Origin: a virus
DNA: 64,000 bases
Reading direction: 5' to 3' (one strand)
Virus record (IMG/VR): IMGVR_UViG_3300048919_000048
Location: 1 to 64,000 of that record
Shown in pieces: positions 35,066 to 43,290 of the stretch. Every line of letters begins with the position of its first letter. The first letter of the stretch is position 1. The notes beneath the pieces were generated by a model that saw only the letters and a program-made list of their open reading frames with translations, was not told the DNA's origin and did not search any database. The translations under genes were made by a program, and so were the position numbers.

Positions 35066-35795
35066 AGAGCAAATCAAACCATATCCGAAAGAGCGCCCAA
35101 CGATCCGTTCCGAAATGACAGGTTCCGGCTGTGATCGTGTTATTCAGGAACATCCAGCATACGGTCGAATCACCCTGACGCATCCTTCAGGTGGTAATAC
35201 GGAGATGTTCGGTTCAGACATCGTCCATAACGAGCGCATAGCGCTCCGTATTGACCTCGCGTATGAAGAGACGGCGTATGGTATTCCTAACTACCGGAGC
35301 CAGCCACAGAGCCGTGGAGGCCGTGTGCTGGAACTGGAACTGACGGCGTACCAATGGGCGGGTCTGGTTGCATCCCACAGTGGTAATGGTGTACCATGCA
35401 CCTTGCGGTACATTACTCCGCACGGTAAGGGCAATCTTCCGCTTATTGATGGGCAGAACACCAGTACCGAGCAGGCCAATCGTGAGGTTGAGGCATCCCT
35501 CAAGGTCATGATGAAGCGACATGCGGAGGGCCTTGAAGTCCTTTCGGCACTGATTGCTAAGGGCAAGGCCAACAAGGGTGAGTTGCAGGCAGCGATGGAG
35601 AAGTTCCAGAACATCCATGCCAAGCTGCCAGAGGTTACTGCGTATGCACTCCACACCTTTACCGAGCACTCTGAGACGGTGATGGCCCGTGCCAATGCAG
35701 AGATCGAGGCGTCAATCAACAGCCTGATCCAGCGTACCGGGATGAAGGCCCTCGGCATGAAGCCGCTGGCACTGGAGGACAAATCTGATGAATAA
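35058..35795 (+). CDS. conserved phage protein of unknown function
   Basis: 245 residues. GGRVLELELTAYQWAGLVAS then GNGVPCTLRYI resembles a motif found in uncharacterised phage proteins (TxxQWAxxV...GxPxTL). A long helical C-terminal half follows (EVEASLKVMMKRHAEGLEVL). Perhaps a scaffold or adaptor; function unknown. Confidence 0.75.
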   Translation: MTKEQIKPYPKERPTIRSEMTGSGCDRVIQEHPAYGRITLTHPSGGNTEMFGSDIVHNERIALRIDLAYEETAYGIPNYRSQPQSRGGRVLELELTAYQWAGLVASHSGNGVPCTLRYITPHGKGNLPLIDGQNTSTEQANREVEASLKVMMKRHAEGLEVLSALIAKGKANKGELQAAMEKFQNIHAKLPEVTAYALHTFTEHSETVMARANAEIEASINSLIQRTGMKALGMKPLALEDKSDE

Positions 35796-35991
35796 GTCAC
35801 AGATTGTCCAGAAAATGTTGCTGGAATTGCAGAGTTCCGGTATGAATATGGTGGTGGACACCGCCGCTGTTAAGGATTCGTTGGTAATCAGCGTGTCCGG
35901 CGACCAAGGGGCGTTGTTTTTCCGCACGGCGGAAGGCTCTGTCTTAGTATCGGCTGAGATTCAAGACGTTCGTTTTGAGGAGGTCGAATGA
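35788..35991 (+). CDS. small protein, unknown function
   Basis: 67 residues (MNKSQIVQKMLLELQSSGMN), helical start then beta-rich end. Overlaps its neighbours. Function unknown. Confidence 0.7.
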   Translation: MNKSQIVQKMLLELQSSGMNMVVDTAAVKDSLVISVSGDQGALFFRTAEGSVLVSAEIQDVRFEEVE

Positions 35992-36332
35992 CAGATTGGG
36001 CTACAGTAGAGGATCTGCTGACCCGGATCGATGCCAAGATCCACGGTATCAGTAACGACGAAGAGGACGTGGAGTTCGAGCTTCGTGAGGTTATGGATCT
36101 CCGTGGGGCGTTTGAGGGAGTTCGACATGAGCTTTATAACGTCCGTGTCTGCGGTATGCCGGGATTCACCCGTGGGGACTTTGTCCGCGATAAGTTCAAC
36201 GGTAAGTCTTTCTACGTGACAGATGCGGAAGTGTCTGAAGGCACAGACGGGTACGAGTGGTTCTATCGTAGCGGGTTCTATTTCATCCCGCAATCGGATC
36301 TGGAATTGGTAAAACCAAGGGGCGTTGTATGA
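35988..36332 (+). CDS. hypothetical protein
   Basis: 114 residues; acidic helical N-terminal half (EDLLTRIDAKIHGISNDEED) and a beta C-terminal half (YEWFYRSGFYFIPQSDLELV), the latter SH3-like. Function unknown. Confidence 0.7.
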   Translation: MTDWATVEDLLTRIDAKIHGISNDEEDVEFELREVMDLRGAFEGVRHELYNVRVCGMPGFTRGDFVRDKFNGKSFYVTDAEVSEGTDGYEWFYRSGFYFIPQSDLELVKPRGVV

Positions 36333-36448
36333 CGGTGAAGTCTGTAAAGCAACAAAATTGCCAGCATAAGTTCATCACCACCGGGAGTGTCCACGCTTTT
36401 GTTCGTGAATGCACAAAATGCGGCTGGTACGAAGTCTGCGTGGGGTGA
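36329..36448 (+). CDS. 39-residue zinc-finger-like protein
   Basis: ATG 36329 overlaps the preceding stop. NCQHKF with CTKCGWYEVC provides CxH plus CxxC ligands, a minimal zinc-binding fold. Start and end fit the operon exactly. Confidence 0.6.
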   Translation: MTVKSVKQQNCQHKFITTGSVHAFVRECTKCGWYEVCVG

Positions 36449-36451
36449 TCG

Positions 36452-36667
36452 ATGTACGTTTATGCACACGATATAAAGTGTGGAGACACTTTCCGGTACG
36501 CATGTGACTGGGATATACTCGGAAAAGCTATCATGAGCCATCCTATTTTGGCAAGTGATGACGCAATTGTGATCGGGACTCAGGTAATGATCCCGTTCGG
36601 CGGTGATGAGGGTCGTACTTTCATGGCCTGTTTTGGTGACAAAGTGGAGAAAATTGATGTTGAATAA
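36452..36667 (+). CDS. small beta-rich protein
   Basis: 71 residues (MYVYAHDIKCGDTFRYACDW). Strand-rich, SH3/OB-like in appearance (AIVIGTQVMIPFGGDEGRTF). Function unknown. Confidence 0.7.
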   Translation: MYVYAHDIKCGDTFRYACDWDILGKAIMSHPILASDDAIVIGTQVMIPFGGDEGRTFMACFGDKVEKIDVE

Positions 36668-36971
36668 TAATGGCACCACCCTGATGTTTGCGATTGACGA
36701 TACTGCCGCCGGGCATAACGTTCCGTCAATGCCCCTGGGGACGACTGATGCGGGTGATACCATTCTGGCTAAGGCGGTGTTCGCCGACGAGCCAAGCGCC
36801 CAACTGATGGCTAATCACATGGACAAACAGCCGGGTGCTTTCCCGGGCCGCTTTGCGGTGGTTCCTGTAGAGATCTGGCGTCCAACCGACATCGAGATCT
36901 ATGTTCGTGAGCGCCTGCGTGAAGCGAAGAAAGAAGAAGGTCCTAAACTGGTTCTGCCGGGGAGCATCTAA
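36657..36971 (+). CDS. hypothetical protein
   Basis: 104 residues (MLNNNGTTLMFAIDDTAAGH). ATG 36657 follows GGAG and overlaps the previous gene. Helical charged C-terminus (YVRERLREAKKEEG). Not recognised. Confidence 0.7.
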   Translation: MLNNNGTTLMFAIDDTAAGHNVPSMPLGTTDAGDTILAKAVFADEPSAQLMANHMDKQPGAFPGRFAVVPVEIWRPTDIEIYVRERLREAKKEEGPKLVLPGSI

Positions 36972-37156
36972 TGCACAACATCGAGGTTACGAAAGAAGAC
37001 TTCGCTGCCCTGGTGAAGCAATTCACAGGTGCATCTGGCTGGCGACGTTCCAACGGCAAAGGCTCTTTCAACGCTAACCATCCAAGCGATGACAAGCGCC
37101 GTAAGCTGAAGTATGGTGACATTACCTTCATCGAGAAGGTTGACACCGAAGAGTAA
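36971..37156 (+). CDS. small basic protein
   Basis: 61 residues (MHNIEVTKEDFAALVKQFTG) with basic middle (SGWRRSNGKGSF). Last gene before a hairpin. Function unknown. Confidence 0.7.
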   Translation: MHNIEVTKEDFAALVKQFTGASGWRRSNGKGSFNANHPSDDKRRKLKYGDITFIEKVDTEE

Positions 37157-37168
37157 GTCATGTAATCT

Positions 37169-37197
37169 GCCCTCATTGGAAACAGAGAGGGCTTTTT
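37169..37197 (+). terminator. terminator that contains the next ribosome site
   Basis: GCCCTC (37169-37174) pairs with GAGGGC (37187-37192), followed by TTTTT. The GAGGG arm is also the best ribosome site for the ATG at 37200, so the hairpin may hide it. Confidence 0.7.
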
Positions 37198-37199
37198 AG

Positions 37200-37649
37200 A
37201 TGAAATTTACGATTGAAGATTTTGATGTGACAGTGCAATTTGGTCGTCCAGAGATTCAGTATCTCAAAGGTGAGGATGGTCAATATCGTGTGGTGCATTT
37301 CTATGCCCCGGAAGCACTGATCCATCCGGCGTTCAAGAAGGAGTTCGAGGAGTATGTAGTTAAGTGCATCAAGATGCACATGAACAAGGTAAACATGAGC
37401 AAGTATTTGCCTAATGGACAACCTGTTTCTCACTACATTCCGCCCAGAATCATCACTTCGGGGTATTCCGCTTATGAGTTCCGTAAGCAGATCGAGGCCC
37501 GTGTTGGTGATATCGAGGAGGCGAAGGAGGCCTGGGACTACAACAGAGCGCCAGCGGGAGCGGTGGCAACAGGGAGGTTTGGTGACCTGAAGGCATTCTT
37601 GGAGATGCGGACAGGTCGTGAACTGAACATGACTGGGGATGGGAAATGA
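37200..37649 (+). CDS. hypothetical protein
   Basis: 149 residues (MKFTIEDFDVTVQFGRPEIQ), the start lying right after the hairpin. Mixed alpha/beta, with EEFEEYVVKC-like helices. Function unknown; expression may depend on hairpin opening. Confidence 0.75.
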   Translation: MKFTIEDFDVTVQFGRPEIQYLKGEDGQYRVVHFYAPEALIHPAFKKEFEEYVVKCIKMHMNKVNMSKYLPNGQPVSHYIPPRIITSGYSAYEFRKQIEARVGDIEEAKEAWDYNRAPAGAVATGRFGDLKAFLEMRTGRELNMTGDGK

Positions 37650-38023
37650 GCAGACGACCGGAGTACAAACCAACCGACTACCGATACCAAGAAGAGATCG
37701 ACAAAAGCTGGAACCCACAACTGAAATGGGGTGATGACTTCTGGGTCTTTAACCAAAAAACGGGGAATGTCTGGGGTCCGTACAAATTCAGCCACTACAC
37801 CTTCCTCGGGGCTGTGGGTTGGTGTGATGTTGGGTATAAGTCTTCCATCAAGGTACGCTACAGCAAAGGTGATATTGTGTGCGCCACCGAGGCTATTGCC
37901 ATTGGTCGCCAACTCATGGAGAAAGCCCGAGAGTGGTCCCGTACCACTTTGAGGGCAGAGGAATTGAAAAGGGAGGTTGAAGAACTGTCCCGTAAATTGA
38001 AGGAGGTTGAAGGTGGAGCATGA
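37646..38023 (+). CDS. hypothetical protein with C-terminal coiled coil
   Basis: 125 residues. Trp/Tyr-rich N-terminal region (NPQLKWGDDFWVFNQKTGNV); residues ~100-124 (AEELKREVEELSRKLKEVEG) form a clear coiled coil. Function unknown. Confidence 0.75.
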   Translation: MSRRPEYKPTDYRYQEEIDKSWNPQLKWGDDFWVFNQKTGNVWGPYKFSHYTFLGAVGWCDVGYKSSIKVRYSKGDIVCATEAIAIGRQLMEKAREWSRTTLRAEELKREVEELSRKLKEVEGGA

Positions 38024-38189
38024 TGAATTCGAAGTCATTCAGACACTTGTGACCTTGGCAAGGTCTGGTGCCTACCGCAAGAAAGAGCCACTCTTCGAGA
38101 GGATGTATGAACTCTTTCCCGAACTTACCGAAAAACAACTCCACAAGGCCGTAGGCCGGGCCTTTGGAAACACTTATCTGGAGGGTTAA
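38013..38189 (+). CDS. 58-residue helical protein
   Basis: GTG 38013 is 6 nt after GGAGG and overlaps the upstream gene. MEHDEFEVIQTLVTLARSG plus TEKQLHKAVGRAFGN suggests an all-helical fold. Function unknown. Confidence 0.65.
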   Translation: MEHDEFEVIQTLVTLARSGAYRKKEPLFERMYELFPELTEKQLHKAVGRAFGNTYLEG

Positions 38190-38437
38190 TGGACGAATTA
38201 GAGAATTTCAATGAGGTGGCGGACCGGGTGGAAAAAGAACTCCACGGAGATGTCAAGATCATCATTGACAAGAATTGGGATGACACTTGGCATGTTGAGG
38301 TCCAAGAACGTTCTGATGAAGAGGACGAAGAAGACTGGGCGTGTAACTGCATAGACGGCTGGTTCACCATAAACGAGAAGCGAGACTGCAAGTCCCCTGA
38401 CGAGGCGGCGCAGTGGTTGGAGGGTCAATACTTATGA
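38189..38437 (+). CDS. small acidic protein
   Basis: 82 residues, strongly acidic (ERSDEEDEEDWACNCIDGWF). It might mimic nucleic acid or bind basic proteins, as small acidic phage proteins can; this is speculative. Confidence 0.7.
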   Translation: MDELENFNEVADRVEKELHGDVKIIIDKNWDDTWHVEVQERSDEEDEEDWACNCIDGWFTINEKRDCKSPDEAAQWLEGQYL

Positions 38438-38655
38438 GCGTATCATTAGAAAAGTATGCAGAGAAGGAGCGTTTCGACCGCGGCGCTCGTGATTACCTCG
38501 CTGTCGGGTATGTTGAAGAGGATCGTGACGCAGACTTCCCGTGGAAGGCTGTCCGGACCGGGGGCCATGAAAGCTGGCACTCTTCCTATGCTGAAGCCTG
38601 GCAAGAGGTGGCGAAGGGCTTGGTTCCTCCGTCTACAGTCTACACTTTACCGTGA
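38434..38655 (+). CDS. small protein, unknown function
   Basis: 73 residues (MSVSLEKYAEKERFDRGARD); ATG overlaps the previous stop. Acidic/basic mixed, ending STVYTLP. Not recognised. Confidence 0.7.
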   Translation: MSVSLEKYAEKERFDRGARDYLAVGYVEEDRDADFPWKAVRTGGHESWHSSYAEAWQEVAKGLVPPSTVYTLP

Positions 38656-38662
38656 GGTGACC

Positions 38663-38878
38663 ATGTTTATTTACCTGAACCAACTGAACGGGGATGCCCC
38701 GATCTGTATTGATGTGAACAACGTGTCCCACTTCCACCCGGAGACCATTCAACTGGAATCTGGGCAGGAGATGCATGGGACACTTGTTAATCTATACCGT
38801 GGGGAGCCGTGGATCGTGAGGCAATCCTGCTACAACGTTCATGTGATGTGCCAAAAAGCGAAGCGGGGTGAACTTTAA
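38663..38878 (+). CDS. small protein, unknown function
   Basis: 71 residues (MFIYLNQLNGDAPICIDVNN). ATG 38663 follows GAGGTG. Beta-rich with Cys and His (SCYNVHVMCQK). Function unknown. Confidence 0.65.
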   Translation: MFIYLNQLNGDAPICIDVNNVSHFHPETIQLESGQEMHGTLVNLYRGEPWIVRQSCYNVHVMCQKAKRGEL

Positions 38879-38879
38879 T

Positions 38880-39422
38880 ATGCCTTGTGGTAAAATACGG
38901 TACAAGGTTGGTGACCTGATCACTGCGGCACAGACCGGGGAGGTGAATGTCATCGCTCACGGCTGTAACTGCATGAACACCATGAAGTCGGGTATTGCCC
39001 CAAAAATTGCGTCGGCTTTCCCTGAAGCCTTTGCGGCGGACCAGATGACTACCCGTGGATCTCGGGACAAGTTGGGGACTTTATCCTCGGCCTTCTCTAA
39101 AAACGGCCTGTTGGTTTATAATCTGTACAGTCAGTACACCTTCACTGGTCGTAAAGAAGGCAAGATGGACCTTGATTATTGGGCGCTGCGTTCAGCTTTG
39201 ATGGGGATGGCTGTATCTCTCCATGCAAAATGCCGTATCTTGGACATATCTACTCACGACGTGAAGATCGGGCTACCAAAAATTGGGGCTGGACTTGCCG
39301 GGGGTGATTGGAATATTATCTACCGAATGATCGAAGGTTGCCTGCAAGACTTCGACGTGACCATCTACGTTCTAAAGGAGAGTGAAATTGTCAATCACCA
39401 AGATGGCGGAGTTTGCCCGTAA
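38880..39422 (+). CDS. macro-domain protein (ADP-ribose phosphatase-like)
   Basis: 180 residues; ATG 38880 (GTG 38868 also open). VNVIAHGCNCMNTMKSGIAP and later IGLPKIGAGLAGGDW are the substrate-binding loops of macro domains of the ADP-ribose-1''-phosphate phosphatase (Poa1p) type. It would bind or hydrolyse ADP-ribose derivatives in the cytoplasm. A role in nucleotide salvage or in countering ADP-ribose-based defence is possible. Overlaps the next gene by 35 nt. Confidence 0.85.
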   Translation: MPCGKIRYKVGDLITAAQTGEVNVIAHGCNCMNTMKSGIAPKIASAFPEAFAADQMTTRGSRDKLGTLSSAFSKNGLLVYNLYSQYTFTGRKEGKMDLDYWALRSALMGMAVSLHAKCRILDISTHDVKIGLPKIGAGLAGGDWNIIYRMIEGCLQDFDVTIYVLKESEIVNHQDGGVCP

Positions 39423-39783
39423 GTACGGGAAGAAGTACGGCGGGAATCTGTGCCTGGAAGGATGTAAATCTGGGAATCAGGTTCTTAGCCACGAAAAACT
39501 CCCGGACCTTCAGGTCCCGGAGAAGATTGTCACATTGACAGGCTATATCGAGTTCAATGAGGCAAAGCGCCGGAAGACAGGTAAGGAAGGTGCTCAGGTC
39601 CGGACCGGGTACGTAACGGGCCTTGCTGTCCATTCCGGACAGTTGTACGCCATCACTGTGGATTCTGTGTACCGTATTTACGGGCCATGGTATCCCGATG
39701 TGATTAAGAACGATCCTTTCCTCAATTCCCTCTGGGAAGATGTTAAGAAAGGTGTCCTCGCTCAAGCTTCCAAAAAGGCTTGA
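39388..39783 (+). CDS. hypothetical protein
   Basis: 131 residues. TTG 39388 is preferred (GGAG 8 nt upstream) to GTG 39382, which is too close. It starts MSITKMAEFARKYGKKYGGN and is otherwise beta-rich. Function unknown. Confidence 0.65.
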   Translation: MSITKMAEFARKYGKKYGGNLCLEGCKSGNQVLSHEKLPDLQVPEKIVTLTGYIEFNEAKRRKTGKEGAQVRTGYVTGLAVHSGQLYAITVDSVYRIYGPWYPDVIKNDPFLNSLWEDVKKGVLAQASKKA

Positions 39784-39788
39784 CTTCC

Positions 39789-39818
39789 AAAGGCTCAGTG
39801 TTAAACTGGGCCTTTATT
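39789..39818 (+). terminator. intrinsic terminator
   Basis: GGCTCAGT-GTTA-AACTGGGCC (one G-U pair) followed by TTTATT, right after the stop of the preceding gene. Confidence 0.75.
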
Positions 39819-39832
39819 ATTTAGGAGTTTGC

Positions 39833-40363
39833 ATGAAGAAGAGCATCGCTGCACTATTCGCAGCCAGCGCTTTATCTTTCGCCCCTGCAACAGCTTTGGC
39901 AAAAGATAACGCACCGAAGAAAAAGCTCGCCCCGGTAGTTCACACTTGCAAGAAGAATGATTCTTCTGTGGATGCGTTGGCCTGTAATATTTATTTCGAG
40001 GCCCGTGGGGAAAATATTAATGGACAGATGGCAGTTGGTTTTGTTACTCTTAACAGGTTGAAGCACGACGGATACCCGGAGTCAGTTAGGAAAGTGGTGT
40101 ACCAATCATCACAGTTCTCTTGGACAATGATGCGTAGCGGGTACGCCGTCCGTGATAAAGATTCTTGGATGGTTGCACAGGATATTGCGAAATTCCTTTA
40201 CAAGATCCGGAACAATGATGTATTGTATAACAAGCTTGACCCAACTCATGGTGCGACCCACTTCCACACGAAGAAAGTCAAACCTTATTGGAGAAAGTTC
40301 TTTACGAGAACAGCCACTATCGGCTACCATGTATTTTACAAACCCAAGGAGATCACCACATGA
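39833..40363 (+). CDS. SleB/CwlJ-type cell-wall hydrolase, secreted
   Basis: 176 residues; ATG 39833 follows GGAG. An N-terminal signal peptide (KKSIAALFAASALSFAPATA, cleaved near ALA) leads to a Hydrolase_2 domain, with NIYFEARGEN as its catalytic-Glu motif and SSQFSWT, HYF-like segments later. It would cleave peptidoglycan in the periplasm and may act in lysis. Independently placed after a terminator. Confidence 0.85.
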   Translation: MKKSIAALFAASALSFAPATALAKDNAPKKKLAPVVHTCKKNDSSVDALACNIYFEARGENINGQMAVGFVTLNRLKHDGYPESVRKVVYQSSQFSWTMMRSGYAVRDKDSWMVAQDIAKFLYKIRNNDVLYNKLDPTHGATHFHTKKVKPYWRKFFTRTATIGYHVFYKPKEITT

Positions 40364-40548
40364 GAAACTTATGTATCTGGGCCATCACACTTTTGGCTGT
40401 CTGGATGTACCCGGCACGTTGGGGTGCTAACTACTTCTTCCCTGAAGTTATTGCACAGTTTGGGAGTCAGGTCCCTTGGATAATGGCTTGGGGCGCGGTA
40501 ATGATGTTCTTGTCTCTGGTTATTATGGCATTCATCAGTCACGATTAA
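40360..40548 (+). CDS. small two-span membrane protein
   Basis: 62 residues with spans at ~4-18 (LCIWAITLLAVWMYPA) and ~41-60 (MAWGAVMMFLSLVIMAFI). It overlaps the hydrolase gene by 4 nt. A holin or spanin-like role is possible by location but not shown. Confidence 0.65.
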   Translation: MRNLCIWAITLLAVWMYPARWGANYFFPEVIAQFGSQVPWIMAWGAVMMFLSLVIMAFISHD

Positions 40549-40557
40549 GGGGGTTTT

Positions 40558-40743
40558 ATGGAAGAGAAGACTGTTTTTCTGGTATCGTCCAACGCCGGAT
40601 ATGGCGTAAGCATTCGTGCTAAAGTTGAAGATCCGCAGGCGGCGACGTTGAAAGCGTCCCGTCTCCAAAAGAAAGGCCACACGAATATTGAAATTAGTGA
40701 GGCCCGTATTATCAGCACCACCAAATTTGAGGGTGAAGAGTGA
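40558..40743 (+). CDS. small protein, unknown function
   Basis: 61 residues (MEEKTVFLVSSNAGYGVSIR), beta-rich; overlaps the next gene. Function unknown. Confidence 0.7.
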   Translation: MEEKTVFLVSSNAGYGVSIRAKVEDPQAATLKASRLQKKGHTNIEISEARIISTTKFEGEE

Positions 40744-40931
40744 AACAGGTATATCTGACATCTGATTTCAGCGACCGGGATGACCACCCTAAAAAGGGCG
40801 ACATTTTCAAGGTCCTTGATACGGAATATGATGATCACGGATTCGATTACTGTTATCATTGTGAAAGTTTAGGTGACGGGAAACAATACACCCTGTATCC
40901 CGACGAAGTTGAGGAGTTTATTTGTGGCTAA
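40740..40931 (+). CDS. small acidic protein
   Basis: 63 residues starting at GTG 40740 (MKQVYLTSDFSDRDDHPKKG). Contains CYHCESLGDG, a CxxC knuckle. Overlaps the helicase gene. Function unknown. Confidence 0.65.
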   Translation: MKQVYLTSDFSDRDDHPKKGDIFKVLDTEYDDHGFDYCYHCESLGDGKQYTLYPDEVEEFICG

Positions 40932-42285
40932 GACAGTAATTGGTAATGACGATGCGATGAAAGCTATCATGAATGGCGACAACGTGTTCGTCACTGGCCC
41001 GGGCGGCTCAGGAAAGAGTCTGATGATCGCCTCCCTGCGCGAGTTCTTCGCAGACAGCTTCCTGTTCGTTGCTCCGACGGGTATTGCTGCCCTGAACATC
41101 TCCGGGATCACTGCCCACAAGGCTTTCGGCCTGACCTTCGGCGTGACCACGGACGAAGACTACAAGGCAAAATCGAAGAAGCCTGCTATGCTGATGGCCT
41201 CTGATGCCTTGGATGCGATCGTCTTCGATGAGATCTCAATGATTCGTAGCGACAAGCTGCGAGAGATTGACATGAAGCTTCGCTATCACCGTAAGGTAAA
41301 CAAACCTTTTGGTGGTCTCCAAGTGATCGCCTTTGGCGATGGTTTCCAGATCAAGCCTGTACTGAAGCGAGATGAAACGGCACTGTTCCGTGATATGTAC
41401 GGAAGTGAAATCCCGTTCGGCTCCGAGGTATGGAAAGAACTGAACTTCACCAACGCATACCTGCCGAAGGTACACCGACAGGCGGACCCGGTATTTGCTG
41501 GTCACCTGAATAACATCCGTGTTGGCAACAATATCCCGGCGGCTGTTGATTATTTCAACCAACATTGTTTTGGTCCGGCGCTGCCGGGTGCGGTCACCCT
41601 GACCACCACAAACAAGCTGGCAGAAGAGATCAACCAGCGCGAGTTCGAAAAGATCAAGGCAGAGCCTCATGTGTTTGAAGCCAAGATCAGCGGTGAGTTC
41701 CCGGAGCGCCCGGTCAATGAGGTCCTGAACCTCAAAGAGGGTCTGAAAGTGATGATCGTTGTTAACGACAACGATAAGCAGAAGAAGACTCCGGACTACG
41801 TTAATGGAACGGTGGGGATCATCAAGCGTATTGCCAAGACCTTCGTGATTGTGGACATCGACGGCAAGCCGATCCATATCGGCAAGTACGAGTGGACGAA
41901 CGTGACCCAAGTCCCGGAGGAAAAGCTGGTTCAGGTAGAGAAAGAGATTGATCTTCCTGACGGGACCAAACAGGTTACCAAGGTGATGGAGAAGCAAACC
42001 GTTCTGGTTGATAAAGAGATCGGAAAGTATTTGCAGTTCCCATTCAAACTGGGTTATGCTATCACCGGACACAAAGCTCAGGGTCTTACCCTTGGCAAAG
42101 TGAACATCGACCTTGGCTTTGGCACCTTTACCGCCGGGCAGGCGTATGTGATGTTGTCCCGAGCAACCAGCACGGAAGGTCTTCGACTGATGAAGCGCCT
42201 GCGTGTGAAGGACATTATTGTTGATCAAGAGGTCCGCCGTTTCTACGACGAGACCTTCCCTGAAATTTTCGGAGGAGAAGCATGA
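40924..42285 (+). CDS. Dda/Pif1-like DNA helicase (superfamily 1B)
   Basis: 453 residues; GTG 40924 follows GAGGAG. VTGPGGSGKSLM (~23-34) is Walker A, AIVFDEISMI (~97-107) Walker B and AFGDGFQIKPV a motif III; GHKAQGLTLGK (~382) and VMLSRATSTEGLRL (~408) are motifs V/VI. This is the Pif1/RecD-like pattern of phage Dda helicases, 5'-3' translocases used in replication start and fork restart. It lies upstream of the primase-helicase gene in the same region. Confidence 0.9.
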   Translation: MAKTVIGNDDAMKAIMNGDNVFVTGPGGSGKSLMIASLREFFADSFLFVAPTGIAALNISGITAHKAFGLTFGVTTDEDYKAKSKKPAMLMASDALDAIVFDEISMIRSDKLREIDMKLRYHRKVNKPFGGLQVIAFGDGFQIKPVLKRDETALFRDMYGSEIPFGSEVWKELNFTNAYLPKVHRQADPVFAGHLNNIRVGNNIPAAVDYFNQHCFGPALPGAVTLTTTNKLAEEINQREFEKIKAEPHVFEAKISGEFPERPVNEVLNLKEGLKVMIVVNDNDKQKKTPDYVNGTVGIIKRIAKTFVIVDIDGKPIHIGKYEWTNVTQVPEEKLVQVEKEIDLPDGTKQVTKVMEKQTVLVDKEIGKYLQFPFKLGYAITGHKAQGLTLGKVNIDLGFGTFTAGQAYVMLSRATSTEGLRLMKRLRVKDIIVDQEVRRFYDETFPEIFGGEA

Positions 42286-42506
42286 GAAAGAACCCATTCA
42301 AACTGAACCAGAACGTCCGATTCGCACCGAAGTCGGACACGTGGGAAGAAGATTACACCTCGGCAGGTGTCCGCCCCGGTGACATCGGGGTAGTTGTCGG
42401 CGTGGATTTCGACGACGATGTTGTCGTAAACTTCCTGCGTCAGGACGGGTCTATCTGCGAGCATTTCTTCGCATTTATTGAAGACGTGGAGGCAGTTGAT
42501 GAGTAA
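42282..42506 (+). CDS. small SH3-like protein
   Basis: 74 residues with acidic end. GVRPGDIGVVVGVDFDDDVV resembles the strand-turn of SH3-like barrels, as in its neighbours at 42499 and 52753. Function unknown. Confidence 0.7.
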   Translation: MRKNPFKLNQNVRFAPKSDTWEEDYTSAGVRPGDIGVVVGVDFDDDVVVNFLRQDGSICEHFFAFIEDVEAVDE

Positions 42507-42720
42507 ATACGAAACGGGTATGCGTGTTCGTATCGACGAGGGGTTGACAGGGGAGGACGATTTTCCATACACTGGTGTTGGTCGTCTTGTTTCCAAGGGC
42601 TATGAGACTTGGAAAGTTTCTCTCGAATGGCTTATTGATCCCACAGGGCAGAAAATTGGCGGGCCGGGGGATACCTACACCATCTATGAGAGCGAAATCG
42701 CAGAGGTGCTGAATGATTAA
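42499..42720 (+). CDS. small SH3-like protein
   Basis: 73 residues (MSKYETGMRVRIDEGLTGED), ATG 42499 coupled to the upstream stop. GVGRLVSKGYETWKVSLEWL fits a beta barrel. Function unknown. Confidence 0.65.
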   Translation: MSKYETGMRVRIDEGLTGEDDFPYTGVGRLVSKGYETWKVSLEWLIDPTGQKIGGPGDTYTIYESEIAEVLND

Positions 42721-43126
42721 GGACTGCTTCGGCGTCCAGGCGATTGTGGGGGACCACATCGCCTTTTCAAGGGGCAATGCAGGAGCCAAGCCCTTTGAAG
42801 AAGCCGTTATTACCAAAATCACTGCAAAGTCCATCTATTTCAGTGGGAAAACTGGCTCCATGTACCGCTCGGCGTCGGATGAACTCCGCAGGGGAGAGGG
42901 TTGTTTCGTAATAGACACGACTAAACGAGACCCCGGTAAAGAGGGCCGGGCCAACGCTTGGGCGTCGTTTGACAAGCACGTCCGGAAGATTGACGGCCCG
43001 GCGGCAGAACTCCGCAGGGAAGTCTCCGCAGAGCTTCATTTTAATGGGTGTGCATCTGCGTGGGTTCACCATGCCCACTTTGTTGATGCCTTGGTGGAAA
43101 AATATGAGGAGTCTCTCAATGACTAA
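42713..43126 (+). CDS. hypothetical protein
   Basis: 137 residues (MIKDCFGVQAIVGDHIAFSR). N-terminal half beta-rich, SH3-like (KITAKSIYFSGKTGSMYRS), C-terminal half helical with HHAHF. Function unknown. Confidence 0.7.
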   Translation: MIKDCFGVQAIVGDHIAFSRGNAGAKPFEEAVITKITAKSIYFSGKTGSMYRSASDELRRGEGCFVIDTTKRDPGKEGRANAWASFDKHVRKIDGPAAELRREVSAELHFNGCASAWVHHAHFVDALVEKYEESLND

Positions 43127-43283
43127 AGACCTTGGCAACCTGTCCATGAGCCACTTGCTGGCCCTGCGCGATCTGGGCCGTGATGATCTTCGCCGTGTGG
43201 AGAAGAACAAGGCAGAACTGGAAGGAATGTTGGCGGCAATTAAGCTGGAGATCGAAGCCCGTGGAAACCGAGCAGCAGAGTAG
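43119..43283 (+). CDS. 54-residue helical protein
   Basis: ATG 43119 overlaps the upstream stop and follows GAGGAG. MTKDLGNLSMSHLLALRDLG, then a charged helix (DLRRVEKNKAELEGMLAAIK), likely a coiled coil. Function unknown. Confidence 0.65.
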   Translation: MTKDLGNLSMSHLLALRDLGRDDLRRVEKNKAELEGMLAAIKLEIEARGNRAAE

Positions 43284-43290
43284 GGTCAGA

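Noticed and set aside
41236-42297. A 353-codon minus-strand frame
   Set aside because: Antisense to the Dda/Pif1-like helicase, whose motifs are clear on the plus strand.
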